A stretch of 64,000 bases of DNA. Origin: Pinus tabuliformis. Lineage: Eukaryota; Streptophyta; Pinopsida; Pinales; Pinaceae. The DNA lies in the NCBI GenBank assembly GCA_031772625.1, contig CM062807.1, positions 1,147,165,007 through 1,147,229,006 on the forward strand. The letters run 5' to 3'. The notes under the pieces are model-generated. The model did not search any database, was not told the origin of the DNA, and saw nothing but the letters and a program-made list of their open reading frames with translations. Within the stretch, counting starts at the first letter, position 1. Each line of letters starts with the position of its first letter. Below, piece after piece: positions 1 to 10,275 of the stretch. The position numbers were made by a program, and so were the translations under genes.

Positions 1-120
1 TTATCATTCCTCTATCTCTAAACTGATATTTCTTCCAATCTGGCCTGACTACTTATCATGTTGAAATCTTTATTAAGTAGGCTGCCACCAAGGACAACAC
101 ATTTTTTTATAATTCCAACA
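1..120 (-). repeat. Partial 3' LTR of the Sirevirus-like element
   Basis: Bases 1-120 align with 7918-8035, the outer end of the right-hand LTR, with scattered substitutions and small indels. The match ends at AATTCCAACA (111-120). On the minus strand this is the LTR start TGTTGG, and it follows directly after a purine-rich tract. The rest of this LTR lies before base 1. Confidence 0.88.
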
Positions 121-380
121 ATCTCCCCCTTTGGACTTGATGGAAACCAGTTTGGTATTTGGTCACCACCACCTGTAGATACTTGTAAACACATCTATAG
201 ATATACCAAGTTTCTCTCCCAAGTCACCAAGCATTCTCCAAACACCAAGCTCTCTCCCCCTTTAACATCAAGGGAAAAGGGTTGACTAATGCTGAATGAA
301 GGCTTCTCTCCTTTTGTTGACATGAGCATTGTAGATCTGATCTGTTGAGTATGAACACCGAATATTGACCATGCTCCCCC
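121..380 (-). promoter_or_regulatory. Multiple polypurine tracts upstream of 3' LTR
   Basis: On the minus strand there are three GGGGGAG-type tracts: beside the LTR at 121-133 (CTCCCCCTTTGG on the plus strand), at about 253-264 (CTCCCCCTTTAA) and at 372-379 (CTCCCCCTG). The tract next to the LTR is the natural start site for plus-strand DNA synthesis. Repeated upstream copies are a known Sirevirus trait. That they act here is inference. Confidence 0.7.
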
Positions 381-1384
381 TGAGCAGAGGCTGAAATTTC
401 TGAAGATATACAAAGAAGTACACGACTCTATGACTCAACCAATATGAAATTTCCTATCACCAATGACTCATGTTTACATTGATCACCCAACATAGTGGGG
501 TTACATATTTGGCTCAACATTACATCACATGCCCAAAATGATGGGATTACATGAGTTTACCACAATAGTCCATACATGACTAAATTTTTCAATGATTTAT
601 AACATATGTCTTTACATGAACTTTACATCAAGAGACATATATGGCATTTATAACCAAAACAAAAGACCTCAATAAGGACATTATAGTCATCAGAAACTAT
701 CATACACCATATAGGGTCTGCACCATAAGTATTAAGTGTGAAAATAATTCAACAACATATGTGTCTTTAGTATCATCCATGATATATACCTATCCAGAAT
801 GCTAAAGAAATCATAATGCCATCAATTCAATATTAGAAGCATAGCTCCGCCCTGAACCCATGTCAACCATTCACTGTCAGATCTGATCACATTAGCGTAG
901 GCCATCAAAGTGTCTTCATCAATCAGTAAGTTCATCAAAGCATCAATGTCACATTGCAACAACTCATAAACCATCATAAGGCAACACCACTTCTAAGTAG
1001 AACCAATCAACATCAGGACCAAAATGCCAAATAATAATTATATGAAGCATATCATAGCCTTTCCCTCAATTTTTTCCATCGTTTCTTCATCATAGAGAAA
1101 TATACATTACTGTTTAGATTAGAACTTGTGTATATACATGACTATCCTTCATAATATTCGTGTACAAAAATAAAAATGTTGAATTTTTCATAACTACAAC
1201 TCCCTCCGAGCCTGTAATGTCTGTACCTATTCACTGTTACTACATCAGATGTACTATCAGTAATATAAGAAACATGAATATCAAAACAACCATAGGAGAC
1301 ATCTTCAAAACAACATATGTATCTCCCCTCGTGAATATGAAAGATCTATCAGAATAATTAATGAAGTGATGAAGCAAAGACCAC
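381..1384. other. Non-coding 3' region of the Sirevirus-like element
   Basis: This lies between the end of pol and the polypurine tracts. It is AT-rich, has no ORF with a recognisable domain in either direction, and I saw no envelope-like reading frame. It is best treated as the long 3' untranslated part of the minus-strand element. Confidence 0.6.
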
Positions 1385-2890
1385 TCCTAGTTTCTATCTA
1401 AGATATTCAAAGGAATCACGTGGAAGAGGCTTTGTAAATATATCTGCAACTTGTTCCTTTGAGGGAACATACTTCAATTTGACCTTTTATTCATATACCC
1501 ATTCTCTCAGAAAGTGATATTTGATTGAAATATGCTTGGTTTTTGAGTGCATGACAATATTTTTAGAAATATTTATGGCACTAGTGTTATCACACAAAAT
1601 AGGTATAGGTTGAGGATAAGTGATTTGAATATCTTGTAATGTTTGCATCATCCATAGAAGTTGAGTACAACAAGATGCAACAACAACATATTCTGCTTCA
1701 GTAGTAGATAAAGAAATGTAGCTTCTTTTTTGTTGAACCATGATACCAAGCAGGGTCCCAAATAGAATGCTCCTCCACTAGTACTTTTCCAATACCCAAC
1801 ATTACCTACCCAATCTGCATCTGTGTAAGCATGAAGAGAAAAACTTGCATTTTTGGGATACCATAGACCATAATCTTGAGTTCCTTGTAGGTACTTAAAT
1901 ATTCTCTTGGCTGCATGGATATGAGTTTCTTTAGGATTTATTTGAAACCGTCCAACAATCCCAATTGCATGCATGGTGTCTGGTCTTGTCCATGTAAGGT
2001 AGAGCAAGTTATTGATCATAGATCTGTATTCTGGTTGATTTATTGAAGGAGAATCATCATGTGAACTGAGGTTACAACCTATTACCATTGGTGTGCATAC
2101 ATGTTTATAGTCTTCCATTCCATACTTCTTTAAAATCTGCTTGAGGTACTTAGTCTGCGAGAGAAAGATTCCATTCTTTGCTTGCTGAACTTGAAGACCA
2201 AGAAAGTATGTTAGTTCACCAAGTAATGACATTTCAAATTCTTGCTGCATGACTGAGGAAAATATTTGACTCATAGAATCTTCATTGCTTCCAAATATGA
2301 TGTCATCTACGTAAAAAACAACTATTAAAAGTTTACCATCATCCATCTTTATATATAGATTGTTATCTGCAGATCCCTTAGTGAAACCTTGTTGTTGAAG
2401 ATATTTGTCAAGGCGATAATACCATGCACGAGGAGCTTGTTTTAGCCCATATAATTCCTTCTTGAGTTTGCAAACAAGGTTTTTATCATTTCCTAGAATG
2501 AACCCTTCAGGTTGCTCAATATAAACTTCTTCTTCTAGGTCCCCATTCAGAAATGCAGATTTAACATCCATTTTATATACTTTGAATTTATGAAAGCTTG
2601 AAAATGAAAGCAACATTCTTATGGCTTTAAGCTTGGCTACTGGTGAAAACTTTTCTTCAAAGTCTATTCCTTCTTGTTCGGCATAGCCTTTGCATACAAG
2701 TCTTTATTTGTTTCTAATTACCTCTCCATTTTCATTTAGTTTGTTTTTGAATACCCATTTTGTCCCATTAAATTTTTTATTATGAGGTCTTGGTACTAAT
2801 TCCCATGTATGGTTCTTTTCTATTTGGTCAAGTTCTTCATCCATAGCCTTAACCCAAAATTCATCTTTGCTAGCTTGATTTACATTTTGT
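1385..2890 (-). pseudogene. Copia reverse transcriptase and RNase H (decayed pol 3' part)
   Basis: On the minus strand the reading begins with the copia RT entry motif W-x-x-AM-x-EL near 2880 and continues through KWVF, KGYAEQEGIDF, MDVKSAFLNGDL and LYGLKQAPRAWY to the catalytic YVDDIIFGS near 2300. RNase H follows with DADW, SLSTTEAEY near 1700, and the terminal copia motif EQVADIFTKPLP at about 1410-1455. The region 2616-1648 is one open frame of about 320 codons. A stop lies near 2705 (RNK-stop-RLV), and the RNase H part is in another frame (1741-1487). The enzyme would copy element RNA into DNA in a cytoplasmic particle. This copy is a relic, but its RT core is well preserved. Confidence 0.87.
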
Positions 2891-3239
2891 GGTTCAATTG
2901 TGGATAATAAGGCTAGATAACTAGAAGTTCCAACAAGAGTTCTTCTAGTTTGTACTCCAGATTCCTTATCACCTAGAATTTGAGATTCTGGATGATTTTT
3001 CTGAACATACCTTGATGGAGTCTTTTCTTATGCTTTTGTATTGTCAATTTCTTCTTCTAATGCTTCATTGATTCCTTCTCCAACATTCTTTTGGCTTGTT
3101 GTAGGAGTATATTCGTCATCTGTTGGTGCTTCCTTTTTGGTACCTGTGGATGCTTCATCAATCACAACATCAATGCATTCAATAATATTTTGAAGTCTTT
3201 TATTGTAGCATTTATATCCTTTGCTTCTAGAGGAGTATC

Positions 3240-4180
3240 CAAGGAGAATTCATTCATCAGCTCTAGCTTCAAACTTTCCAAGTTTATCATCATTATTCTT
3301 TATGTAACATTTTCTTCCAAAGACTCTAAAATGCTTGATAGTTGGAGGTTTACCAAACCATAGTTCATGAGGATTTTTGTCACTGTTTACCCGAATATGA
3401 GCTTTGTTGAGGATATTTATTGTTGTATGTGCTACTTCCCCCCATAAGGTATGAGGTGTTCCAGAATCATCAAGCATGGCACGTGCCATTTGTTGGATTG
3501 TTTTGTTCATTCTTTCTGCCACTCCATTTTGTTGAGGAGTTTTAGCTATAGAAAACTGCCTCTTGATGCCATGTTGTTCACAAAAGTCGAAAAAATCATA
3601 TGATATAAATTCTCCTCTATCAGATCTAAGACATTTTATTTTCAAATCTAACTCATTTTATACTAGAGCTTTGAAGACTTTAAATTTATCAAATGCTTCA
3701 TATTTATGTTTTAATAAGCCAATCCAACACATACGAGTAAAATCATCAATGAATAATATGAAGTATTGTCCCCCCCGAGGAGACTTCTTTCTCATAGGAC
3801 CACATAGGTCAATATGAATAAGTTCAAGTGACTTACTTGAAGTACCTTATTTAGAATTAAACTGCACCCTGGTTTTCTTACTCCATTGACATGATTATGT
3901 TATGGTACTTTCTGGTAGAGAGATGTTAGGCAGGTCACAAACTGCGCCCATTCTGCTTGACTTATGTAGTTTACTGAAAATCTTAGGTGTCCCAATATTA
4001 TGTGCCAGAGCCAACTTTTTTCTGATTTTCTCAAGTAACAATGTTCTAAACTGCCTTCCAAGACATAGACATTACCTGGAGTTCTCGTTCCCTTTATTAT
4101 GATCTTACCTGTATCGAGATTTCGTACCACACAATTCTTTGATCTGAAAACCACCTCATGCCCTTGATCACACATCTAAA
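3240..4180 (-). pseudogene. Copia integrase with GAG-pre-integrase zinc region
   Basis: From 4175 downward on the minus strand there is a GAG-pre-integrase segment with LWHIILGHLR, part of the HHCC zinc-binding motif. The catalytic core follows: HIDLCGP near 3810 (first Asp), RSDRGEF near 3620 (second Asp) and PQQNGVAERMNK near 3530 (Glu). The copia tail LWGEVAHTTINILNK and FRVFGRKCYI follows to 3250. The core is split into two frames around 3650-3900, where stops occur. All three catalytic residues are still readable, but the frame breaks make it a pseudogene. About 350 bases between this and RT hold the variable IN-RT linker. Confidence 0.83.
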
Positions 4181-4329
4181 TAACACTCAATAAGTTATGT
4201 TTTAATCCATCAACAAACAAAACATTTCCATCTTTAACCTTTTCTTTTAGCAAAACAATTCATTTTCCTTTGATAGTAGCAGGTGAATTATTTCCAAATG
4301 TTACATTATTTTCTTTCTTTATTTCATTA

Positions 4330-4400
4330 AAGGACATAAAATTATCTTTATCACTTGTCATATGTTTTGAACATCCACTGTCAATGTACCACAAATTTTC
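4330..4400 (-). pseudogene. Copia aspartic protease active-site segment
   Basis: The minus strand reads LWYIDSGCSKHMTSD around 4395-4340. This is the copia retropepsin active site (D-S/T-G with the family's following SKHMT). It would cut the Gag-Pol polyprotein. The catalytic Asp is intact. The rest of the domain, towards 4200, is in broken frames. Confidence 0.8.
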
Positions 4401-4489
4401 TTGATCTCCTGCATATAAAGCTAAACCACAATTCTTAGATTCTATGGTTTTCTTTTTCCATACCTTAGATGTTGTTGCTTTTTGTTCAT

Positions 4490-6093
4490 TCTAAAGAGTA
4501 GATCATATTTTTCTTCTACATTCAGCTTCTCTATGCCCAAATTTATTGCAAAGAGAACATTCAGATTAATATTGAAGAGGCGAGAAGGTATTGTAAGAGT
4601 ATTTCATTAACACAGTCTCATTCTTTTGTTTTCTAGCTTCTCTAGTCATGATAGTTTAATAAACACACTAGGAAACCTTATGACCAAAATGATGACAAGT
4701 GAATCGTTGACCATTAAAGTAAAAGTTTCTGGGAGTGAAGTACCTTCTTGTTTATATTTCCCTTTGAATGTGATAAGGGCGATTCACCTGAGAAACATTT
4801 GATCCCTTATTCCTTTGCCGAGAGCTGAAATTTTGTTGAACGCTTCCTTTTACTGCATTGAGATAGCTTCCTGTACCTGTTTCAGAGGATTTTACAGTCT
4901 TTGATGATTCTTCATTGTATCTGAGACCTTTTTTTACAATAGGAGAATGTTGTACGTTGATTATTTCTTCTAAGGTATCATATCCTTTAGCAAATCTAAG
5001 GTTTAGACTTTTTTCTTTCTCAAGTTCCTTCCTTAGGCTTACAACTTCTAGTTCTAACTTTTCATTATGTGCCTCCTTTTCTAAGAATTGTTTCTTCAAA
5101 GCATCTTATGCTAATTTAGCTTCTTCTAAACGAATTTTAAGAAAGGTTATTTCTTCTATGAGATTATCCTTTTCTTCTAGGGCATCCATAAAGACATCAT
5201 CAGATTCAATAGTACATTTATCTTCAAATTCCATAAGTAATTAGTATTCTTGATCGGAATCACCTTCTTCACCATTTGAAAGACCATCACTATCTTTGTG
5301 TGTGTAGAAGCTTCTCTTGTTTTCGAACCTTCCTCTAAAATTTAATTTTACTGAATTATTCCCTTTCTCATGGTTTTCTTTATAAGGACATTTAGCAGCA
5401 TAGTGACCAACTCTTCCACAAGAAAAACATTTGAAAGGAATCTTACCTTTGAATCTGCCAGTGCCTACTTAGAGTTTCTTCACGAAGTTTGCCTCTTCTT
5501 CATCTAATACATACCCTGATTCTTTTAACTCCCCCTTTTACTTTCCTTTGGAAGTGACATTGAATGCAACTTCTCTAATATCTGAGGGACCCCCTTTTCT
5601 CATTTAACAGGCTGTTGAAATCCCATGAAGTTGTTCAATAATAAGGTTCTTCAAATCCTGCATTTCTTCAATGGAAGAGAATTTTGAATTGAATATTGGG
5701 GTTAGAGATCTTAAGCTTTTCTCAACCAGTGATGATTCTTTTATTTTGTCACCAAGATTTCTCATTGAATTAACAATCTCATCTACCCTAAGGAAGAAAC
5801 TTGCAATGTTTTCATCATTATGCATTATGAGAGTTTCATATTGAATTCTAAGAGTTTGAAGCTTGGCACTTTTTACCTTTGTGTCGCCTTCATAAATTTG
5901 GATGATCTTGTCCCATATAGCCTTTGTGGTATTTAGTTGCATGACTTTGACAAATTCTAATTCTACCAAGATTCCTAACAGAGCAATGATCGCCTTTGCA
6001 TTGGTCTCATACTTCTTCTTTTTTGCTTCATCCATGGGAAAGGAGGATGGATAATGGTGGCCTGATTGATGTTGCTCCCTCTTAGTTGCTCAT
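4490..6093 (-). pseudogene. Sirevirus-like gag (capsid and nucleocapsid), decayed
   Basis: A likely original start (MSN then stop then EGATSIRPP) lies at 6093 on the minus strand. A UBN2-type capsid block follows at 6035-5604 with IWDKIIQIYEGD and LRIQYETL. A zinc knuckle CFSCGRVGHYAAKC sits near 5430-5385. A Glu/Lys-rich coiled coil lies at 5230-4950. A Sirevirus-like second motif FNGQRFTCHHFGHK near 4715-4685 is followed by a stop. A further knuckle CSLCNKFGHREAEC sits near 4560-4515. Several stops and at least one internal deletion after RPP are visible. Gag would package element RNA. Three zinc-knuckle-like motifs and the coiled coil fit the unusually long gag of this lineage. Confidence 0.8.
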
Positions 6094-6139
6094 CTTGATG
6101 AATTTTCCTTCAAGCGATCAAGCTTCTTCTGAAGGACCT

Positions 6140-6151
6140 GCTCTGATACCA
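6140..6151 (-). promoter_or_regulatory. Primer-binding site, tRNA-iMet type
   Basis: The minus strand carries TGGTATCAGAGC two bases after the end of the 5' LTR. This matches the 3' end of plant initiator methionine tRNA, the usual copia primer for minus-strand DNA synthesis. Confidence 0.9.
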
Positions 6152-6153
6152 AT

Positions 6154-8035
6154 TGTTAGAAAAATACTGAGAGGGTGGGGTGGGGGGGGGGGGGGGGTGA
6201 ATCAATATTTTAAACTACTTAAACTTTTATTTTCTTATTCAGATTTCTGTATGTGATTGTTATGAAGTAAACCTGCGTATGTACACGACTATGATGAAGA
6301 CAAGTAGCATATATCTAGTTCACTAACTTTTTCAATTAATTCATCATTTGTTTAACTTGAACCAGTATATCAGTACTTCATTAAACATTAATTAAACAAT
6401 AATCATGTGCAGTAAGAACAAAATAAGTCATCACACACAAGCAACACATGAACACCATAATTTTAAGTGGAAACCCAATGTGGGAAAAAAACCATAGCAG
6501 ATGTTTTCTATGTCTTCTTATTTTATTATAAAGAGATTTTTCTTACAAACTTGTACTAGTACAGACTCATACCAGTACGCAGGAACCCACCTGCAGAAGG
6601 CTAAAACCTTCTCTCGTTTTCCAGCCTCTACTAGAAGGGAGCTACAATCCCCTTATTCTTTGTTCTTTGTGGATTACTTTTGAGAATGTTTCAAACTGGA
6701 TCCATTCCAAATATCAAACAACAATACTAAAACCAACACTCTACCAAGTCACTTAATCATTGAATCAACTGTATGACCAGGTCAAACATAGAAATAACTT
6801 GTTCAAACAACTAAACCAACTTATATCATTGTATACCCATTCATCAGAATACCAGACGACATATTGTTCATCACTGAAACCAACTTCTGTCACTACAAAC
6901 TTTGTCTAAACACATGTCAAAATTTATACACTATTATTATTACTCATACCCCCGTATGTACGCATTTCCCCTTAAGCATACCCGCATACAGATCCAAAAA
7001 TATTGATAGTTGAATCCATATCGCTATATCATTGAATCAATCACACAAGCAGATAAAAAATCCAATCATAAATCGATGAACCAAGTACAAATTATCATCT
7101 AGCAACATCATCACAAGTCAATACTTTACTTCATAATAAAATTCAGGCCAAACAATGCTATCAAATATAGATAATTATAAGAGACTTCATAAAAAAAACA
7201 ACAAACATAACAAAATAGATCAGCCATTATCATCAGCTCATACTACAAAACCCTAGAATATATACACGACTCTTATAAAGCATTTCCGCATATGTACGCG
7301 CCTTATATACTTGACATCCATGTACAAAATTGTTTATTTTGCATAACGTATACACCACTATCCATAATTAGATTTGCATATGTACACGATTTTTCTAAAG
7401 CACACCTGCATACATATATGTAATTATTGAGTCAAACCTTTGAAGCACATCAGAACACCTGTCAAACCCAAATCTTGGCACACACCATAACATACATATA
7501 TGATAAAATCATCATCAGAGATCTATCAAACCATAAGCAAATTATTCATTATATATATTCATTTCAAATCTAATATATTTGATCCATCATCATACTCCTT
7601 GGTGGATACTTATTTTAGATCAAACCAATCATCAAAAACGCAGTTCATGCGCACTTAACACTTTGATCTCCATCTCCTTATATAGCTTAGGCCTTAGCCA
7701 ATACCTTAGGCCAATTTCGTAGTTATGTCAATGGTATTCTTTGACGGGATTAAATATCCATTTCCATGCTCATTGTTATGGGCCAATAGCATGGTAAAGA
7801 CCCCTGGTATTTAGAATACCGTGGTGCATAAAATGTACGCAACTTTTCTTCACCATACCTATGTATGTATGCAGAATTTTTTCACAGGACCCACATATAC
7901 TTCTTAAAACATCATCTTTATCATTCCTTTGTCTCTGAACTAATATGTCTTCCAATATGTCCTAACTACTTATCATGTTGAGATCTTTATTAATAAGGTT
8001 TCCATTAAGGACAACACATTTGTCATAATTCCAAT
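6154..8035 (-). repeat. 5' LTR of the Sirevirus-like element (about 1.88 kb)
   Basis: One end is fixed by the primer site: the plus strand begins TGTTAGAAAAATACTGAG at 6154. The other is fixed by alignment of 7918-8035 with bases 1-120. A run of 16 G (6182-6197) lies near the inner end. The middle is AT-rich with no ORF worth naming. The outer terminus is eroded (CCAAT where the partner LTR has CCAACA), so position 8035 is good to a few bases. Confidence 0.82.
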
Positions 8036-9229
8036 ATGTATGAGAGTCTCACTATGGTGGAAGAGACACACATTCCGATCAAAAAGCATAGAGCGCCTCA
8101 TATAATGTTGTGGAAATTTATATATCCCATTAGAATATGATGATTAGGAGGCAAGTTCTTATTTTTGGTTGAAGAGATGGACCACTAGATGGACAATGAT
8201 TGAATGAAGATGTTGGCCTCAAGGTTTTGAGATAATTTAAGAATGCAACATGGATGTTGATGGTATTAAATTGTTTTGGTCAACAATTCTGCCTTCACTT
8301 TGAGGCATTCCATCTTGCCAAAGGAGGAGGTTTCATAATGAAAAGGAGAGACGTCATAGGAATCAACTACTCCTAGTTGAAAAGAAAGCATAGACAAAGG
8401 TACTTATCTTTTAGTTTCATAAAATAGATCTTTTTAATAATCATGATGGTTTTGGAAGTACATAAGGCTTATATTTATAAATAATCATTAATGTATGGAG
8501 ATTTGACCATTTGTGCTCAAGTTGGCCATATGAAAGTCATTAAAGTCTAAATTATGTCATGTCATAAATATTTGGAGATTATCAAAATTTCTGATGAGAG
8601 TTTCATGTTCTTTGAAGTTCAAGTGAAGGTGGAAATTTGAAATTAAGGAGTGAAAACCCAATTCAGTTTAAAGTTTAGTTAAGTAAATTGAAGTCAACTA
8701 AAATAAAAATCATTGGTTGTATTTAATTAAAACAAGGAAGGGTGCATGATTGGTGTTACCCTAACAATTGATGTAATTCGTTACATGAGAGTTGAAGTGT
8801 AGGTTAGAATGGAGAGTCAATAAAAATGTTAAGTCAATCTACAATATTGATTGGAACAAAGTAAAATGAAGTTGAATGCATGCATTGGTGCATCAATTAA
8901 GTTTTCAAACCAAGGTCATAGTTGTCTTGTTGGGTCTTGATCAACTCCAGCAAGAAACATTTCTTGTAAGCATATAAATGTATGAAGAAGATTGCAGGTG
9001 TATTATTGGATCGATATGTCCCTTCTACAAGAAACAATTTATGTTGGTACAATAAAAGATTCAAAGGAAGAATTATGCAAGAAGATGGAAAAAGCAGGCA
9101 TAAGTTCGAAAAATATTCAAAAACCATGAAGAAAAAATAACAAAGAAACCACAAGAAACATGAACAAAGAAGATGAAAGAAAAATAAAGAAGAAGATGTT
9201 TTTGTTAGAGGAGGAATGACCTATTCTAG
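8036..9229. other. Unannotated AT-rich spacer
   Basis: No domain-bearing ORF, terminal repeat or known element was recognised on either strand. Short open frames, such as 9154-8897 on the minus strand, have AT-biased composition and no motif. It may be eroded transposon sequence. Confidence 0.5.
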
Positions 9230-9246
9230 AGTTTGAGAACCCAACA

Positions 9247-9276
9247 TTTCGGACTACTAAGTGAGTCCATCATCAG
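9247..9276 (-). ncRNA. Hammerhead-ribozyme-like core in Penelope-like 3' region
   Basis: The minus strand reads CTGATGA (9276-9270), T, then stem II GGACT (9268-9264), loop, AGTCC (9255-9251), then GAAA (9250-9247). These are the conserved CUGAUGA and GAAA boxes with a perfect 5-bp stem II between them, and GG...TCC close the core. Helices I and III and a NUH cleavage site were not convincingly resolved, so activity is unproven. Position downstream of the GIY-YIG domain agrees with hammerhead motifs known from Penelope-like elements. Confidence 0.6.
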
Positions 9277-9445
9277 GGGATGCGTCAATAGATTTTAAGA
9301 TATTAGTGATGTATCCAAGAACTGTATTTTAGTGTATATATATGGGTTATAAAAAGAATACTATCAGAACTTTTAGTCGGCCTATATCTGATTAGTTTGT
9401 TGATATATATTTTTATTTATTTTATTTATTTGTATTTTTGTTTTC

Positions 9446-9451
<6 letters not shown>

Positions 9452-9478
<27 letters not shown>

Positions 9479-9480
9479 TT
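9452..9480. repeat. TTA trinucleotide microsatellite
   Basis: About nine ATT units in a row, within an AT-rich stretch of the Penelope-like 3' region (9405-9525). Confidence 0.9.
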
Positions 9481-9615
9481 ATTTTTATTTTTTTATATTT
9501 ATATTTATTTTTCTAATTAATAAGTGAATTATCCTATGTTGAATTTAAGTCATTAAGGATTTAGTTAATTTTAATTATGAATGAGAGGAGGGAATAAATT
9601 GTTTTAAGGGATTAA

Positions 9616-9958
9616 TCATTGATTTTTTATGATTTCAAATAAAGGTTTCCAAGTGTTACTCAACTTTAATCCGTCACCTCGGTTCAAGTTGTTCTTCCAT
9701 TTTTCTATTTCAATGGCTTCTTTAATTTTCCTTTAAGATAGCGGTCCTCTTTCCTAATTAGTTTGGCTTCTTCCATGCAGATATAATGAGAGGAAGAGTG
9801 AACATGTTCTGCTAAGGCAAATTTGAGGTCCTTTCACTTCTTAAGTCAGCCGTGTGTTCTTTAATTCTGATGTTAAAAGACCTTCCAGTTTAACCTATGT
9901 ATTCCTTTCCACATGAGCAAGGAATCACAAAAGTTTCCCTGAATGAACTGGACAAATG
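9616..9958 (-). pseudogene. GIY-YIG endonuclease domain of a Penelope-like element
   Basis: Reading down from 9958 on the minus strand gives FRETFVIPCSCGKEYIG, a stop in the place of the usual Glu (near 9889), then TGRSFNIRIKEHTADLR. After a one-base frame change near 9820 comes ALAEHVHSSSHYICMEEAK. After another near 9720 comes EAIEIEKWKNNLNRGDG, ending NTWKPLFEIIKNQ with a stop. The CxC before KEYIG, the R-x-KEH helix, AEH, the EAIEIEK block and the terminal W-x-P are typical of the Penelope-like GIY-YIG domain. The enzyme nicks DNA so the 3' end can prime reverse transcription. One nonsense mutation and two frameshifts make this a relic. Confidence 0.86.
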
Positions 9959-9960
9959 AA

Positions 9961-10275
9961 GAGATAAAGAAGTAAATTGCATGACAAAAGATGATAATAG
10001 AGGAAAGTGAAAGAAAGATGTAGAAAAAAGATGGTGCGAGAAAAATATGATGACAAAGAGAACGGATCCCTAGACTTGAAAAAGAAAAAATAATGAAGAA
10101 AAATTTAGTTATGAAAGAAAAGTGTAAAAAGGCCAAATACAAGGAAGAAATTTTAATGCATCCAAAGCGAGAGAAAGAAAAAGAATGAAGTAGCAGAAGA
10201 GAATCATTCAAAAAGGAAGAAGAAAAAGTAAGATGAAGATGATGATAGAGAGAATGTTGCAACAACAAATATAAT
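9961..10275. repeat. Purine-rich low-complexity tract
   Basis: The plus strand is dominated by GA and GAA runs. The opposite strand is therefore open for 135 codons (10280-9873) but gives only a Ser/Leu/Phe-rich product with no motif. It adjoins the 5' break of the Penelope-like domain. Confidence 0.75.

Larger units (their letters stand above)
1..8035 (-). mobile_element. Sirevirus-like Ty1/copia retrotransposon, degenerate, cut by window edge
   Basis: Read on the minus strand the order is 5' LTR (8035-6154), primer-binding site (6151-6140), gag, protease, integrase, reverse transcriptase, RNase H, polypurine tracts, 3' LTR (120-1, continuing outside the window). This PR-IN-RT-RH order defines Ty1/copia. 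Sirevirus affinity is inferred from three traits of that lineage: several spaced purine tracts before the 3' LTR, a long gag with more than one zinc knuckle and a coiled coil, and RT with YVDDIIFGS. Stops and frameshifts occur in gag, integrase and RT, so the copy cannot be autonomous. Flanking target duplication cannot be checked because one end is missing. Confidence 0.88.
9230..9960 (-). mobile_element. Penelope-like retroelement 3' end (GIY-YIG domain plus ribozyme-like core)
   Basis: The minus strand carries the C-terminal GIY-YIG endonuclease domain of a Penelope-like element, its natural stop at 9618-9616, an AT-rich 3' region and then a hammerhead-like core at 9276-9247. Penelope-like elements are known to combine an RT with a GIY-YIG nuclease and to carry hammerhead motifs near their ends, so the order fits. 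The RT part is not visible upstream (above 9960), where the sequence becomes a purine-rich tract. The copy is therefore 5'-truncated or recombined. Among seed plants such canonical elements are known mainly from conifers (Dryad). Confidence 0.78.
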
